A stretch of DNA of 64,000 bases from Bacillus sp. FJAT-42315 (lineage in GTDB: Bacteria > Bacillota > Bacilli > Bacillales > Domibacillaceae): positions 2,820,984-2,884,983 of the forward strand of contig NZ_KZ454941.1 in NCBI RefSeq assembly GCF_002797375.1, in the 5' to 3' direction. Below, piece by piece: positions 53,551 through 64,000 of this stretch. The notes beneath the pieces are model-generated. The model searched no databases and was not told where the DNA came from. It saw nothing but the letters and a program-made list of their open reading frames with translations. Position 1 is the stretch's first letter. Every line of letters starts with the position of its first letter. The position numbers and the translations under genes are program-made.

Positions 53551-53904
53551 TTAGTCTACAACCGGACCGTACATTTCCTCAAGCGGCTTTAAAATAATTT
53601 TATTTAAATCAGCAATGACCATGCTCATGCGTTGCTCTGCTTCCATTAATTTCGAAATCTTCTCGTGTTGTTGAACAAGCATAACAGTTTGTTGCGCTTG
53701 TTGCACTTCTTCTTCTGTAATGTCTTGTCCTGTCATTTGCTTTTCTTGTAGTTTCATTTGAATGTCTCGGAACTCCGAAAATACTTTGTTCGCTTCTGGA
53801 TCATTATTTACTTCTGCATATAATTGTTTTAATTGAGTATACTCCGCACTTTGGCGTACACCTTTCTCTAACTCATAAGCTAAATCATGTAAATTGATTG
53901 CCAT
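53551..53904 (-). CDS. yheA: YheA, YlbF/YmcA-family helical protein
   Basis: 117-residue all-helical cytoplasmic protein of the YlbF/YmcA (Com_YlbF) family. Sequence blocks: LHDLAYELEKGVRQSAEY, then NDPEANKVFSEFRDIQMKLQ and EEVQQAQQTVMLVQQHEKIS. Relatives YlbF and YmcA form a complex with YaaT and RNase Y; YheA itself has no assigned role. ATG behind AAAGGAGG. Downstream of yheB on the same strand with about 65 bases between. Confidence 0.88.
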   Translation of the reverse strand: MAINLHDLAYELEKGVRQSAEYTQLKQLYAEVNNDPEANKVFSEFRDIQMKLQEKQMTGQDITEEEVQQAQQTVMLVQQHEKISKLMEAEQRMSMVIADLNKIILKPLEEMYGPVVD

Positions 53905-53968
53905 TGTTGTTCCTCCTTTATCTCTTATACACTCACTTTAACAGACTATACCATGATTATGCGAATGT

Positions 53969-55105
53969 TTACGTAAATAGTCCAACAATTACTCCTTGAA
54001 GTAATCCGATCACTCCTCCTAGTAAGCCACCAAGGAAGGTGATCATCTTCAATTCTCGTCTCGAAATTTCTAGCACCATTTCTTCTAGTAGCTCAAGCGA
54101 AAATGTTTCGACTTGTTCACGCACAATGTCAGCAATATGAAGCTTTTCCATCATCAGCGGAATACGTGTAGCAACAAAGTGTCCACCTTTTTGAACGAGT
54201 GTTGGAATGACTTCATCAATAATTCTCTCTTCAAACGGCTGGATCAGATCCGACACAGATCGTCCAAATAAAGCATGAAGATTGAGCTGACGAAGAACGA
54301 GAGCTTTTCCCTTCTCTAACGCTTTCTCATCGGAAAATTGAGTAAGGACGTAAGACCATTTCCAATTGAGAATTTTTCCCCATTCATTTTTAAGCAATGT
54401 ATCCATTAATTCTTTCGTACCTGGACTGTTTAAAAATTTGAGAATTTCCGGCTGAATTTTATCTTCTAACGTCGTGTTGCCAAGGATCATTTGTAGCATG
54501 CTCCCGAGCTTGCCCCACTCCGATAAAAAATCGTCCGTCATTTTTTTGATTCGTTGTCGACCTTCTAAGCTAGAGAAATAATCGACTCCTTTATGAATAA
54601 TATAATCCGATACTTCAGGAATCTTCCCTTCAATTTTATCAATCCATTCAACAGGAAGGGATTCTCCAACCGTTTGATCAATATAGAAGTCTTTCATGCT
54701 ACGGTATTTCTTGTCAATCCATTGTTCTACCCATTGCTCTGCCTTTTGCTCCGCTCCGTGAACATTCACTTTTTCCAAAACTTCAGAAAGCGTCTTATCG
54801 GAAGCAAGGAACGGTTTTGCCTCCTGTTGCAAAAGGGACACGATGTCTTTCTGAAAATCAGGGTGGCTTAATTTGCGCTCAATACTTTCCGGCGTTAATA
54901 AATATTCAGCAACCATCTTTCCAAGCTGTTCTGCGAGCTCACCTCGCCTTTTCGGAATTAATCCAGGTGTAAATGGCAGTTGCCATTTCCCTATATAAAG
55001 CGGACGATAAGGATGAAACAGCATTCTAATCGCAATGGAGTTCGTGACCGCTCCAATGACCGCTCCAATGACAATCATAAATAATAATAACAAAAAGAAA
55101 TTCAT
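53969..55105 (-). CDS. yheB: YheB, DUF445 membrane protein
   Basis: 378 residues: an N-terminal membrane helix (about 3-22) leading into the conserved GAVTNSIAIRMLFHPYRP, a large helical middle, and a C-terminal membrane helix (about 352-375, FLGGLLGGVIGLLQGVIVGLF). The pattern of DUF445/YheB, function unknown. I take the ATG at 55105; a GTG four codons upstream lies in the AGGTGA ribosome site. Confidence 0.85.
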   Translation of the reverse strand: MNFFLLLLFMIVIGAVIGAVTNSIAIRMLFHPYRPLYIGKWQLPFTPGLIPKRRGELAEQLGKMVAEYLLTPESIERKLSHPDFQKDIVSLLQQEAKPFLASDKTLSEVLEKVNVHGAEQKAEQWVEQWIDKKYRSMKDFYIDQTVGESLPVEWIDKIEGKIPEVSDYIIHKGVDYFSSLEGRQRIKKMTDDFLSEWGKLGSMLQMILGNTTLEDKIQPEILKFLNSPGTKELMDTLLKNEWGKILNWKWSYVLTQFSDEKALEKGKALVLRQLNLHALFGRSVSDLIQPFEERIIDEVIPTLVQKGGHFVATRIPLMMEKLHIADIVREQVETFSLELLEEMVLEISRRELKMITFLGGLLGGVIGLLQGVIVGLFT

Positions 55106-55259
55106 TTTCCTGTTCACCTGCCAAACTGTTCGTCACCGATTTCAATCGGCTCTTTCATTATAAATTTATTTAGCGAATTTTAGCAAATATTGTTCACTAT
55201 AAGATGACTGAATAAAACCCTTCATTATGCACAAATTAATGGTAAAGGAGGTTTTTTTA

Positions 55260-55454
55260 ATGCAGAAAAAAGATGTGGAATTTTCCTTTCTTCCAGATAC
55301 TCAGTTTGAAGGAAAACATAAAGCCTTTTTAGACGTCGATCGCATGATCAATGAAGGACTTTCTGGAGGGTCTGTTCATATGAGAGAAGACGAAATCACG
55401 TCTAATATCGAAGAGGCACATATTTTAGTTGACGAAACGCCTCCTAGAGCATAA
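55260..55454 (+). CDS. Small acidic protein, unknown
   Basis: 64 residues, no membrane segment. Strong AAAGGAGG 8 bases before the ATG at 55260. The sequence is acidic with a glycine/serine turn (INEGLSGGSVHMREDE), which loosely recalls the YozQ/DUF4025 group of small Bacillus proteins, but I am not confident. Diverges from yheB and ends in a compound hairpin shared with the convergent repressor gene. Confidence 0.6.
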   Translation: MQKKDVEFSFLPDTQFEGKHKAFLDVDRMINEGLSGGSVHMREDEITSNIEEAHILVDETPPRA

Positions 55455-55455
55455 A

Positions 55456-55521
55456 AAAAGCTGTCCTATAAGTGCCTGACGCCGAAAATTGGTGTCTGGC
55501 ACTCATTTTTAGACAGCTTTT
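55456..55521. terminator. Compound terminator with a nested palindrome
   Basis: Outer stem AAAAGCTGTC (55456-55465) pairs with GACAGCTTTT (55512-55521). Inside sits a second stem: AGTGCC with GGCACT and GACGCC with GGTGTC, around a GAAAATT loop (55471-55503). The outer part is a bidirectional terminator; the inner part looks like an inserted small palindrome. Confidence 0.75.
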
Positions 55522-55780
55522 ATCTGCTTTTGACAATCATATTCACTGCTTCTTGAATCGCTTCTTCCGCATTTTGACCTTTTTCATTTGCTTCACGAAT
55601 GCAGCTTTCAAGATTTTTAGCAACGATTAATCCGATAGAGCGGTCAACCGCTGAACGAATCGCTGATAATTGAGTAACAACTTCCTTACAATGCTTTTCT
55701 TCTTCCATCATTTTAATTACGCCACGAATTTGTCCTTCAATACGTCGCAATCTATTAGTGACTTCACGATTATGATCCAT
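55520..55780 (-). CDS. CsoR/CstR-family repressor, persulfide-sensor type (YrkD-like)
   Basis: 86-residue all-helical DUF156 repressor. It has C31 (KHCKEV) and C60 (LESCIR), with N56 where copper-sensing CsoR has histidine. This C-x28-C pattern without the histidine matches CstR-type sensors of reactive sulfur rather than copper or nickel sensors, and resembles B. subtilis YrkD. ATG behind AGGTGGAG. No sulfurtransferase, rhodanese or transporter gene is next to it, so its targets lie elsewhere. Converges with the small acidic gene. Confidence 0.8.
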   Translation of the reverse strand: MDHNREVTNRLRRIEGQIRGVIKMMEEEKHCKEVVTQLSAIRSAVDRSIGLIVAKNLESCIREANEKGQNAEEAIQEAVNMIVKSR

Positions 55781-55887
55781 GTTTCTCCACCTCGTTCAAC
55801 ATACTCTGTAACAATTATAGCATAGAGCTTGAAAAAACGCCTTTTTAATAGAAACAACAACAGGTAAAAATTACCGCTCAATACGAA

Positions 55888-55917
55888 TGAATAAACCGTA
55901 AAAAAGAAAACATAATA
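55888..55917 (+). promoter_or_regulatory. Sigma-G type promoter of the SASP gene
   Basis: TGAATA (55888-55893), 17 bases, CATAATA (55911-55917). The -35 equals the sigma-G consensus and the -10 differs from CATACTA at one base. SASP genes are the classic sigma-G targets in the forespore. Confidence 0.8.
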
Positions 55918-55947
55918 GTAATACAAGCAGCAAGCCACTCACATTAA

Positions 55948-56005
55948 TGGGCTCACCAGATAGTCTGGCCTCTTAAAAAAGGACTGGTGCAATTCCAGTG
56001 GCCCA
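55948..56005 (+). ncRNA. Folded 5' leader of the SASP gene (candidate structured RNA)
   Basis: A compact four-helix element in the leader: closing stem TGGGC (55948-55952) with GCCCA (56001-56005); hairpin CCAGA-TAG-TCTGG; short hairpin CCT/AGG around CTTAAAAA-type loop bases; hairpin ACTGG-TGCAATT-CCAGT. The helices abut, as in a cloverleaf, but the 3-base loop and short arms rule out an ordinary tRNA. It ends about 18 bases before the ribosome site. I do not recognise a known riboswitch. Confidence 0.45.
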
Positions 56006-56036
56006 ACCAAAAATCATACAACAGGAGATGACAAAC

Positions 56037-56249
56037 ATGACAAACGCAAATCGTAACAACAGCAACCAATTACTAGTTGCAGGAGCACAACAAGCTATCG
56101 ACCAAATGAAGTATGAAATCGCTTCTGAGTTCGGTGTAAACCTTGGTCCGGATTCAACTGCACGCTCTAACGGTTCTGTTGGTGGAGAAATTACGAAGCG
56201 TCTAGTAGCAATGGCTCAACAACAAATGGGCGGCTACCAACAAAAATAA
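56037..56249 (+). CDS. Alpha/beta-type small acid-soluble spore protein
   Basis: 70-residue spore DNA-binding protein that coats forespore DNA, protects it from UV and heat, and is degraded at germination. The GPR protease site is present in YEIASEFGV (cut after E), and the second conserved block is [20 protein letters not shown] at 56037 with AGGAGATG upstream. Expressed from a sigma-G promoter with a 110-base leader. Which of the several alpha/beta SASP genes this corresponds to cannot be told. Confidence 0.93.
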   Translation: MTNANRNNSNQLLVAGAQQAIDQMKYEIASEFGVNLGPDSTARSNGSVGGEITKRLVAMAQQQMGGYQQK

Positions 56250-56278
56250 CCCTTTTACAACTTCATATTTATGGCTAG

Positions 56279-56316
56279 AGCCCTTGAATTCTTTCAAGGG
56301 CTCATCTTATTTTTTC
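56279..56316. terminator. Bidirectional terminator between the SASP gene and fumC
   Basis: Perfect 10-bp stem GAGCCCTTGA / TCAAGGGCTC with a 6-base loop and T-rich sequence after it; the two genes converge. Confidence 0.78.
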
Positions 56317-57686
56317 AAATGAACCATTTCGATTGGATTTACCCATTTATCATATTGATCTGCGGTTAAATGGCCTGTTTCCATCGCTGCCTCTTTTAAT
56401 GTTAACCCTTTACTATGAGCAAACTTGGCAATCTCGGCTGCTCTTTCGTAACCAATATGCGGATTTAAAGCTGTGACAAGCATTAATGAACGTTCCATTA
56501 ACTCCTTAATAACAGCTTCATTCGCCTCTATTCCTTGCACACATTTTTCATCAAAGGAGCGAATACCATCCGCTAGTAAGCGAATCGACTGAAGCATGTT
56601 ATAAATAATGACCGGCTTAAATACATTTAACTCAAAGTTACCTTGACTCGCTGCAAAGCCGATCGTTGCATCATTGCCAAACACTTGAGCAGCAATCATC
56701 GTTAACGCTTCACTTTGGGTTGGATTGACTTTCCCTGGCATAATCGAACTGCCTGGTTCATTGGCTGGAATCGTAATTTCTCCAATTCCGCTTCTCGGCC
56801 CGCTCGCCAACCAACGAACATCATTAGCGACCTTCATCATATCGGCTGCAAGCGCCTTCAATGCTCCATGCACATAAACGATTTCATCATGACTCGTTAG
56901 CGCATGAAATTTATTAGTAGATGATTGAAAAGAAAAACCTGTTTGCTTGTGTAACTGTTCAGCCACTTTTCGCCCAAAGGAAGGATCGGCATTAATCCCT
57001 GTGCCAACCGCCGTTCCACCAATCGCTAAATTTAGCAAACAAGATTGTGATTGCTTTATCATTTTAGCACTTCTTTTTACCATCGTCCGCCATCCGGAAA
57101 TCTCTTGTCCTAACGTTAAAGGTGTGGCGTCTTGCAAATGGGTACGACCAATCTTGATCATGTCCATATATTGTTCTTCTTTTTGCTTTAATGTTCGATT
57201 TAACTGCTTTAGAGCAGGCTTTAAACGTTTTTCAATCTCTGCATAAGCAGCAATATGCATCGCAGTCGGAAAGGTATCATTTGAGCTTTGTGACATATTC
57301 ACATCATCATTCGGATGAACCCAACCTTCTTTGCTAGCTAATTCATTGCTTCTTCTCGCAATCACTTCATTCACGTTCATATTCGACTGCGTACCACTTC
57401 CCGTTTGCCACACAACGAGCGGAAAATGTTCATCCCACTGGCCGGTTAAAATTTCTTCACAAGCTTTTGTAATCGCCTGTGCTTTTTCTTTTGATAATTT
57501 CTTCAACTCTCGGTTAACAATTGCAGCCGCTTTTTTCAAATGAGCGAAGGCATAAATCATTTCCATCGGCATTTTTTCAATCCCAATTCGAAAGTTTTCC
57601 TTACTGCGCTGCGTCTGCGCTCCCCAATATTTATCTGCTTCCACTTTCACTTCGCCTAAAGTATCTCTTTCTACTCGATATTGCAT
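56307..57686 (-). CDS. fumC: Class II fumarase FumC
   Basis: 459-residue iron-independent fumarate hydratase of the TCA cycle (CitG in B. subtilis), a homotetramer. The signature [13 protein letters not shown] lies near 317-329 and the active-site [10 protein letters not shown] near 96-105, with the [13 protein letters not shown] block near 185. ATG at 57686, 7 bases after GAGGGGG; an ATG two codons earlier is too close to that site. Stands alone between the SASP gene and the leu operon. It has VEADKYWG where most have VPADKYWG. Confidence 0.93.
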   Translation of the reverse strand: MQYRVERDTLGEVKVEADKYWGAQTQRSKENFRIGIEKMPMEMIYAFAHLKKAAAIVNRELKKLSKEKAQAITKACEEILTGQWDEHFPLVVWQTGSGTQSNMNVNEVIARRSNELASKEGWVHPNDDVNMSQSSNDTFPTAMHIAAYAEIEKRLKPALKQLNRTLKQKEEQYMDMIKIGRTHLQDATPLTLGQEISGWRTMVKRSAKMIKQSQSCLLNLAIGGTAVGTGINADPSFGRKVAEQLHKQTGFSFQSSTNKFHALTSHDEIVYVHGALKALAADMMKVANDVRWLASGPRSGIGEITIPANEPGSSIMPGKVNPTQSEALTMIAAQVFGNDATIGFAASQGNFELNVFKPVIIYNMLQSIRLLADGIRSFDEKCVQGIEANEAVIKELMERSLMLVTALNPHIGYERAAEIAKFAHSKGLTLKEAAMETGHLTADQYDKWVNPIEMVHLKK

Positions 57687-57760
57687 ATCCATTCCCCCTC
57701 TGTAAACTTTACCCCTATCACTTTTCCCTCTTTTCCCAAAAAACATTCACGTTGGTAAAA

Positions 57761-57792
57761 GAAAAAGAAGGCCTCGACGTAGAGACCTTCCT
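57761..57792 (-). terminator. Terminator of the ilv-leu operon
   Basis: On the minus strand GAAGGTCTC, 6-base loop, GAGGCCTTC (one mismatch), then TTTTTC. It directly follows leuD. Confidence 0.72.
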
Positions 57793-57797
57793 TTGTT

Positions 57798-58379
57798 TTA
57801 TCGTTGCTGTTCGTATGCAGCAATTTCTGCTTCTAAATTCAATGTGACAGCAATTTCATCCCAGCCGTTTAATAGCATTTCTTTCCAATAAGGATTGATA
57901 TCAAATGACGCTTCAAAGCCGTTTTGATCGGTAATGCTCTGCTCTTTTAAATCAATGAACAAGCGATACTCTGGCTGTTCAGCTTTTTTCATAATCGTTT
58001 GGACTTCATCCTCTGTTAAACGAATCGCTAAAATGCCATTTTTCACACAGTTATTATAAAAGATATCCGCAAAGCTTGGAGCAATAACAACGCGGAACCC
58101 ATGGTCTAGCAATGCCCACGGTGCATGCTCACGCGAGGATCCACAGCCAAAATTCTCTCCAGCCACTAATATTTCTGCCTGCTCATATTGCGGTTGGTTC
58201 ATGACAAAATCGGCTTTTTTCACACCGTCATCATCAAAACGCCAATGATAGAAAACAAATTGTCCAAAGCCTTGACGTTCAATTCTCTTTAAAAACTGCT
58301 TCGGAATAATTTGATCGGTATCAACATTTACACGGTTGAGAGGGCAGACAACACCATTAAATTGATTGATTGCTTTCAT
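57798..58379 (-). CDS. leuD: LeuD, 3-isopropylmalate dehydratase small subunit
   Basis: 193-residue small subunit of isopropylmalate isomerase, the swivelling aconitase domain that pairs with LeuC in leucine synthesis. Conserved N-terminus NRVNVDTDQIIPKQFLKRI and the substrate-recognition loop NFGCGSSREHAPWAL near 78-92 are intact. ATG follows GGGGGAGAATG. Last gene of the operon, 13 bases after leuC. Confidence 0.95.
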   Translation of the reverse strand: MKAINQFNGVVCPLNRVNVDTDQIIPKQFLKRIERQGFGQFVFYHWRFDDDGVKKADFVMNQPQYEQAEILVAGENFGCGSSREHAPWALLDHGFRVVIAPSFADIFYNNCVKNGILAIRLTEDEVQTIMKKAEQPEYRLFIDLKEQSITDQNGFEASFDINPYWKEMLLNGWDEIAVTLNLEAEIAAYEQQR

Positions 58380-58392
58380 TTCATTCTCCCCC

Positions 58393-59805
58393 TTATTGTT
58401 GTACGCCTACTAATTGGCGTACATCTGTAAATTTACCAGTCACCGCAGCTGCAGCCGCCATTGTCGGACTCACAAGATGCGTTTTCGCTCCATTTCCTTG
58501 GCGCCCTTCAAAGTTACGGTTAGACGTCGATGCACAACGCTTGCCTGACGGAACGATATCATCATTCATCGCTAAACACATACTACATCCAGACTCGCGC
58601 CATTCAAAGCCTGCTTCAGTAAAAATTTGATCCAACCCTTCTGACTCTGCCACTTGTTTCACCGCTTGCGAACCTGGGACAACAATTGCTGTTACACCTG
58701 CTTGCACCTTGCGTCCTTTCGCCACTTCCGCAGCTGCTCGCAAATCACTGATACGCGAATTCGTACAAGAACCGATAAAGACATAATCAACTGGAATATC
58801 TGCTAATTTCGTTCCCGCTGCTAGCCCCATGTAATCTAACGCTCTTGCGACGGACTCTTGATCCGCAGCACGTTCAAAATCTTTCGGATTTGGAACTGTA
58901 GCACCAATACCGCTACCCATGGAAGGATTCGTCCCCCATGTCACTTGTGGTTCAATTTCTTCTCCATTGATCTCAAATGTTTTGTCGTACACAGCACCTT
59001 CATCTGTCGCAAGCGCTAACCATTTCTGCGCTAATTCCTCAAATTCTTCTCCTTCTGGAACGCGACGACGACCTCTTAAGTATTCGACCGTTTTTTCATC
59101 TGGACTAATCAGCCCTGCACGTGCACCTGCTTCAATAGACATGTTACAAACCGTCATTCGCTCTTCCATTGACAAATCGCGAATCGCTTCACCGGTATAT
59201 TCCATAATATAGCCTGTCCCAGCATTGACACCATATTTGGCAATGACCGCTAAAATCAAGTCTTTCGCCGTTACTCCGAAGCCAAGCTTGCCGTTAATTT
59301 TAATTTGTAACGTTTTTGGTCTTGCTTGCCACAATGTTTGAGTGGCCAAAACGTGCTCGACTTCACTTGTTCCAATTCCAAATGCTAACGCCCCAAAAGC
59401 TCCATGTGTAGATGTATGGCTGTCTCCACAAACAATTGTTTTTCCTGGTTGCGTTAATCCAAGCTCTGGCCCAATGACATGCACAATCCCTTGATCTGGA
59501 TGATCAATATCTGAAAGTTCTACTTCGAACTCTTGACAGTTTTTCTCTAACGTTTCCATTTGCGTTTTGGAAACAGGATCTTTCACAATATGACGATTAA
59601 CAGTTGGTACGTTATGATCCATCGTCGCATACGTTAAATCGGGACGACGAACTTTGCGGTTGTTCATGCGCAACCCTTCAAATGCTTGTGGAGAAGTGAC
59701 TTCATGAACTAAATGAAGATCGATATATAAAAGGTCCGGTTTCCCCTCTTCTCTATGCACGATATGATTTTCCCATATTTTTTCAATAATTGTTTTCGGT
59801 GTCAT
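58393..59805 (-). CDS. leuC: LeuC, 3-isopropylmalate dehydratase large subunit
   Basis: 470-residue iron-sulfur subunit of isopropylmalate isomerase. Cluster cysteines are in [10 protein letters not shown] near 347 and [10 protein letters not shown] near 407-410; [18 protein letters not shown] near 141 is the aconitase signature. Full length. Preceded by a 71-base gap from leuB that holds a terminator-like hairpin, then followed closely by leuD. Confidence 0.95.
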   Translation of the reverse strand: MTPKTIIEKIWENHIVHREEGKPDLLYIDLHLVHEVTSPQAFEGLRMNNRKVRRPDLTYATMDHNVPTVNRHIVKDPVSKTQMETLEKNCQEFEVELSDIDHPDQGIVHVIGPELGLTQPGKTIVCGDSHTSTHGAFGALAFGIGTSEVEHVLATQTLWQARPKTLQIKINGKLGFGVTAKDLILAVIAKYGVNAGTGYIMEYTGEAIRDLSMEERMTVCNMSIEAGARAGLISPDEKTVEYLRGRRRVPEGEEFEELAQKWLALATDEGAVYDKTFEINGEEIEPQVTWGTNPSMGSGIGATVPNPKDFERAADQESVARALDYMGLAAGTKLADIPVDYVFIGSCTNSRISDLRAAAEVAKGRKVQAGVTAIVVPGSQAVKQVAESEGLDQIFTEAGFEWRESGCSMCLAMNDDIVPSGKRCASTSNRNFEGRQGNGAKTHLVSPTMAAAAAVTGKFTDVRQLVGVQQ

Positions 59806-59827
59806 AACTAGCCCCCCACTGGCTTTT

Positions 59828-59861
59828 TTTAAAAAAGAGGGATTCCTGCAATGAGGAATCC
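59828..59861 (-). terminator. Terminator-like hairpin between leuB and leuC
   Basis: On the minus strand GGATTCCT, 6-base loop, AGGAATCC, then CTCTTTTTT. It has the form of an intrinsic terminator but lies inside the operon, 20-odd bases ahead of the leuC start; it may lower or stabilise expression of part of the operon. Confidence 0.6.
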
Positions 59862-59876
59862 ACTTATGTTTCTCTA

Positions 59877-60986
59877 TTACATATAAGCACCCATGATTGA
59901 AGAAATAGCGGATCCTTCTTCTACTCGTTGAACAATCAATTCAATCATTTGATCGGTGCTAACGACCGTTCCACCCTCAATTTGCAAATCGCTCGTACGG
60001 TAACCGGCATTTAACACTTCTTGTACCGCTTGTTCGATCGATTCTGCTTCCTCACGAAGATTGAACGAATATTTCAACATCAACGCCGCTGATAAAATCA
60101 TCGCCATCGGGTTCGCTTTATTTTGTCCAGCAATATCCGGAGCCGATCCATGCACGGGCTCATATAAACCGAAGCCATCAGCACGTAAGCTAGCGGATGG
60201 AAGCATGCCCAATGAACCAGTGATCATCGATGCTTCGTCACTTAAAATATCGCCAAATAAGTTTTCTGTCACAACGACATCGAAATCGTTCGGACGGCTT
60301 ACAAGCTTCATCGCCGCAGCATCGACATACATATGCTCAACTTCTACTTGTGGATAAAGTTTCGCTTTTTCATTAACAATTTCACGCCACATGCGACTAG
60401 ATTCTAGCACATTCGCTTTATCTACAGACGTCAGTTTCTTTTGACGCACAACCGCTAGTTCAAACGCTTGATCGACGATACGTTCAATTTCTTCTCTTGT
60501 ATATTGCAACGTATCGACAACGACGTCTTGATGTTCTCCTCGGCGTTCACTTGGCTTTCCGAAATATAAGCCGCCCGTCAATTCACGAACAATCATTAAG
60601 TTCACACCTTCTGCAATTTCAGGTTTAAGTGGTGAAGATTGCAGTAATGTTTGAAAAGCAAGGACTGGACGTAAATTAGCGAAAAGGCCGAGCTCTTTAC
60701 GAATGGCTAGCAACCCGCGCTCCGGACGGATATGAGAAGGTAAGTGATCCCACTTTGGTCCACCTACCGCTCCAAGTAGAACGGCATCACTTCTTTTACA
60801 AAGATCAAGCGTTTCTGTTGGAAGAGGCGTGTTAGAAGAGTCAATCGCTGCTCCTCCAATTTCACCGTATTCAATCTCGAATTCATGACCGAATCGTTGA
60901 CCGATCGCTGCTAAAACAGAAGTGGCTCCTTTCACAATTTCTCGGCCAACTCCATCTCCAGGTAATACTGCAATTTTCTTTTTCAC
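59877..60986 (-). CDS. leuB: LeuB, 3-isopropylmalate dehydrogenase
   Basis: 369-residue NAD-dependent enzyme that oxidises and decarboxylates 3-isopropylmalate to 2-oxoisocaproate. Visible: N-terminal [29 protein letters not shown] near 135-148 and the signature region [20 protein letters not shown] near 243-262, then [18 protein letters not shown] behind GGAGGGG. 18 bases after leuA. Confidence 0.95.
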   Translation of the reverse strand: MKKKIAVLPGDGVGREIVKGATSVLAAIGQRFGHEFEIEYGEIGGAAIDSSNTPLPTETLDLCKRSDAVLLGAVGGPKWDHLPSHIRPERGLLAIRKELGLFANLRPVLAFQTLLQSSPLKPEIAEGVNLMIVRELTGGLYFGKPSERRGEHQDVVVDTLQYTREEIERIVDQAFELAVVRQKKLTSVDKANVLESSRMWREIVNEKAKLYPQVEVEHMYVDAAAMKLVSRPNDFDVVVTENLFGDILSDEASMITGSLGMLPSASLRADGFGLYEPVHGSAPDIAGQNKANPMAMILSAALMLKYSFNLREEAESIEQAVQEVLNAGYRTSDLQIEGGTVVSTDQMIELIVQRVEEGSAISSIMGAYM

Positions 60987-61004
60987 GTTAACCCCTCCGT
61001 TACA

Positions 61005-63567
<2,563 letters not shown>

Positions 63568-63596
63568 TCATCATCCTCCGAAAATTTAGTTAATTT

Positions 63597-64000
63597 TTAT
63601 TTTAAAATAGAGTATTGCTTCATTTCAGTGACTTGCTTTTGTGAACCTCGTGTAAGTGCTGTTTGCCCAGTTCGTGACAGGTCTTTAATGCCATATGGAC
63701 GAAGCAGCTCAATCATCGATTCAATTTTTTCAAAGTTTCCTACTACTTGAATCGTGACGCTATCTCTTGCGACATCAATAATCGTTGCCCTGAAAGGCTC
63801 GATAATGACGTTAATTTCAGCGCGAGTTTGTGGTGTGGTCATCACTTTAATGAGAGCCAGCTCACGCGATACAATCGCTAAGTCGGTAATATCTGTTACT
63901 TTTAATATATCAATTTGCTTATTTAATTGCTTTAACACTTGTTCAATCGTTCGCTCATCTTCTACATGAACGATGACCGTCATCTTAGAGATCCCATCTG
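63597..64000 (-). CDS. ilvN: IlvN, acetolactate synthase regulatory subunit (runs off the right edge)
   Basis: Small regulatory subunit of acetohydroxyacid synthase that confers valine feedback control. The C-terminal 133 residues are present (DGISKMTVIVHVEDERTIEQ to the end); the first 35 or so, with the ACT-domain beginning, lie beyond the window. The frame stays open to the last base, so the in-window ATG at 63983 is internal and not the start. 32 bases before ilvC. The operon promoter, ilvB and any T-box leader are outside. Confidence 0.92.
   Translation of the reverse strand, partial: DGISKMTVIVHVEDERTIEQVLKQLNKQIDILKVTDITDLAIVSRELALIKVMTTPQTRAEINVIIEPFRATIIDVARDSVTIQVVGNFEKIESMIELLRPYGIKDLSRTGQTALTRGSQKQVTEMKQYSILK

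Noticed and set aside
55948-56005. tRNA gene
   Set aside because: The cloverleaf-like fold lacks a 7-bp acceptor, a normal anticodon arm, the T-loop consensus and proper loop sizes.
63984-64000. ilvN beginning at the in-window ATG 63983
   Set aside because: The frame stays open to the window edge and the residues before that ATG (DGISK) fit the IlvN family, so the gene continues beyond the window.

Overview
The window is a chromosomal segment of a low-GC, endospore-forming Bacillaceae bacterium (Bacillus/Anoxybacillus-like; I cannot fix the genus). The evidence is a complete gerPABCDEF spore-coat operon, an alpha/beta-type SASP behind a sigma-G-type promoter, comK, scoC, prsA, ecsAB, addAB and yhaL, in an order that largely follows the B. 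subtilis yit-yis-yhj-yhf-yhg-yha-yhe region. I see no rRNA, tRNA, phage, transposase or CRISPR locus.

Layout. 1-2.5 kb: 5' part of clpB (minus strand) with a CtsR operator, then uppP. 2.7-5.7 kb: fnr, a short repeat array, yitW, yitU and yajQ. 5.7-9.9 kb: a membrane-anchored alpha-amylase-family protein whose active-site motifs are mostly lost, yisL, yisK and a DUF418 membrane protein. 10-19.1 kb: gerP operon and the addBA recombination nuclease. 19.2-24.5 kb: yhjE, comK, an IDEAL-domain protein, an M48 protease, lplJ, yhfI and yhfH. 24.5-28 kb: a four-gene operon (beta-propeller lipoprotein, OmpR-type regulator, histidine kinase, YtkA-like lipoprotein) that I do not recall at this place in B. 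subtilis. 28-35 kb: yhgE with its TetR regulator yhgD, then hemEHY. 36-43 kb: hmoB, ecsAB, hit, yhaH, scoC, prsA and yhaL. 43-55 kb: yhaM, an MFS pump, the YhaPQ ABC exporter, yhzD, a deleted GNAT gene, yhaR, hemZ, yhaX, yheA and yheB. 55-64 kb: a CstR/YrkD-type repressor, a SASP gene, fumC, and the end of an ilv-leu operon (ilvN-ilvC-leuA-leuB-leuC-leuD).

The most striking non-genic content is four tandem arrays (about 3.4, 35.0-35.9, 47.8-48.5 and 51.3-52.6 kb) built from two families of long imperfect hairpins: type A, about 145 bp, and type B, about 117 bp. They share termini and a symmetric GGA/GGA internal loop. Several base pairs in their stems change in a compensated way between arrays while the internal loops stay constant, which argues for a conserved fold at RNA or single-stranded-DNA level. 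The linker between units is specific to each array. I count 13 full A units, 9 full B units and several truncated ones. I think this is the part of the window most worth following up.

Other points of note are a folded leader before the SASP gene, a matched pair of YhgD operators, a perfect dyad before hmoB, and two degenerate enzymes (the amylase-like protein and YhaX).
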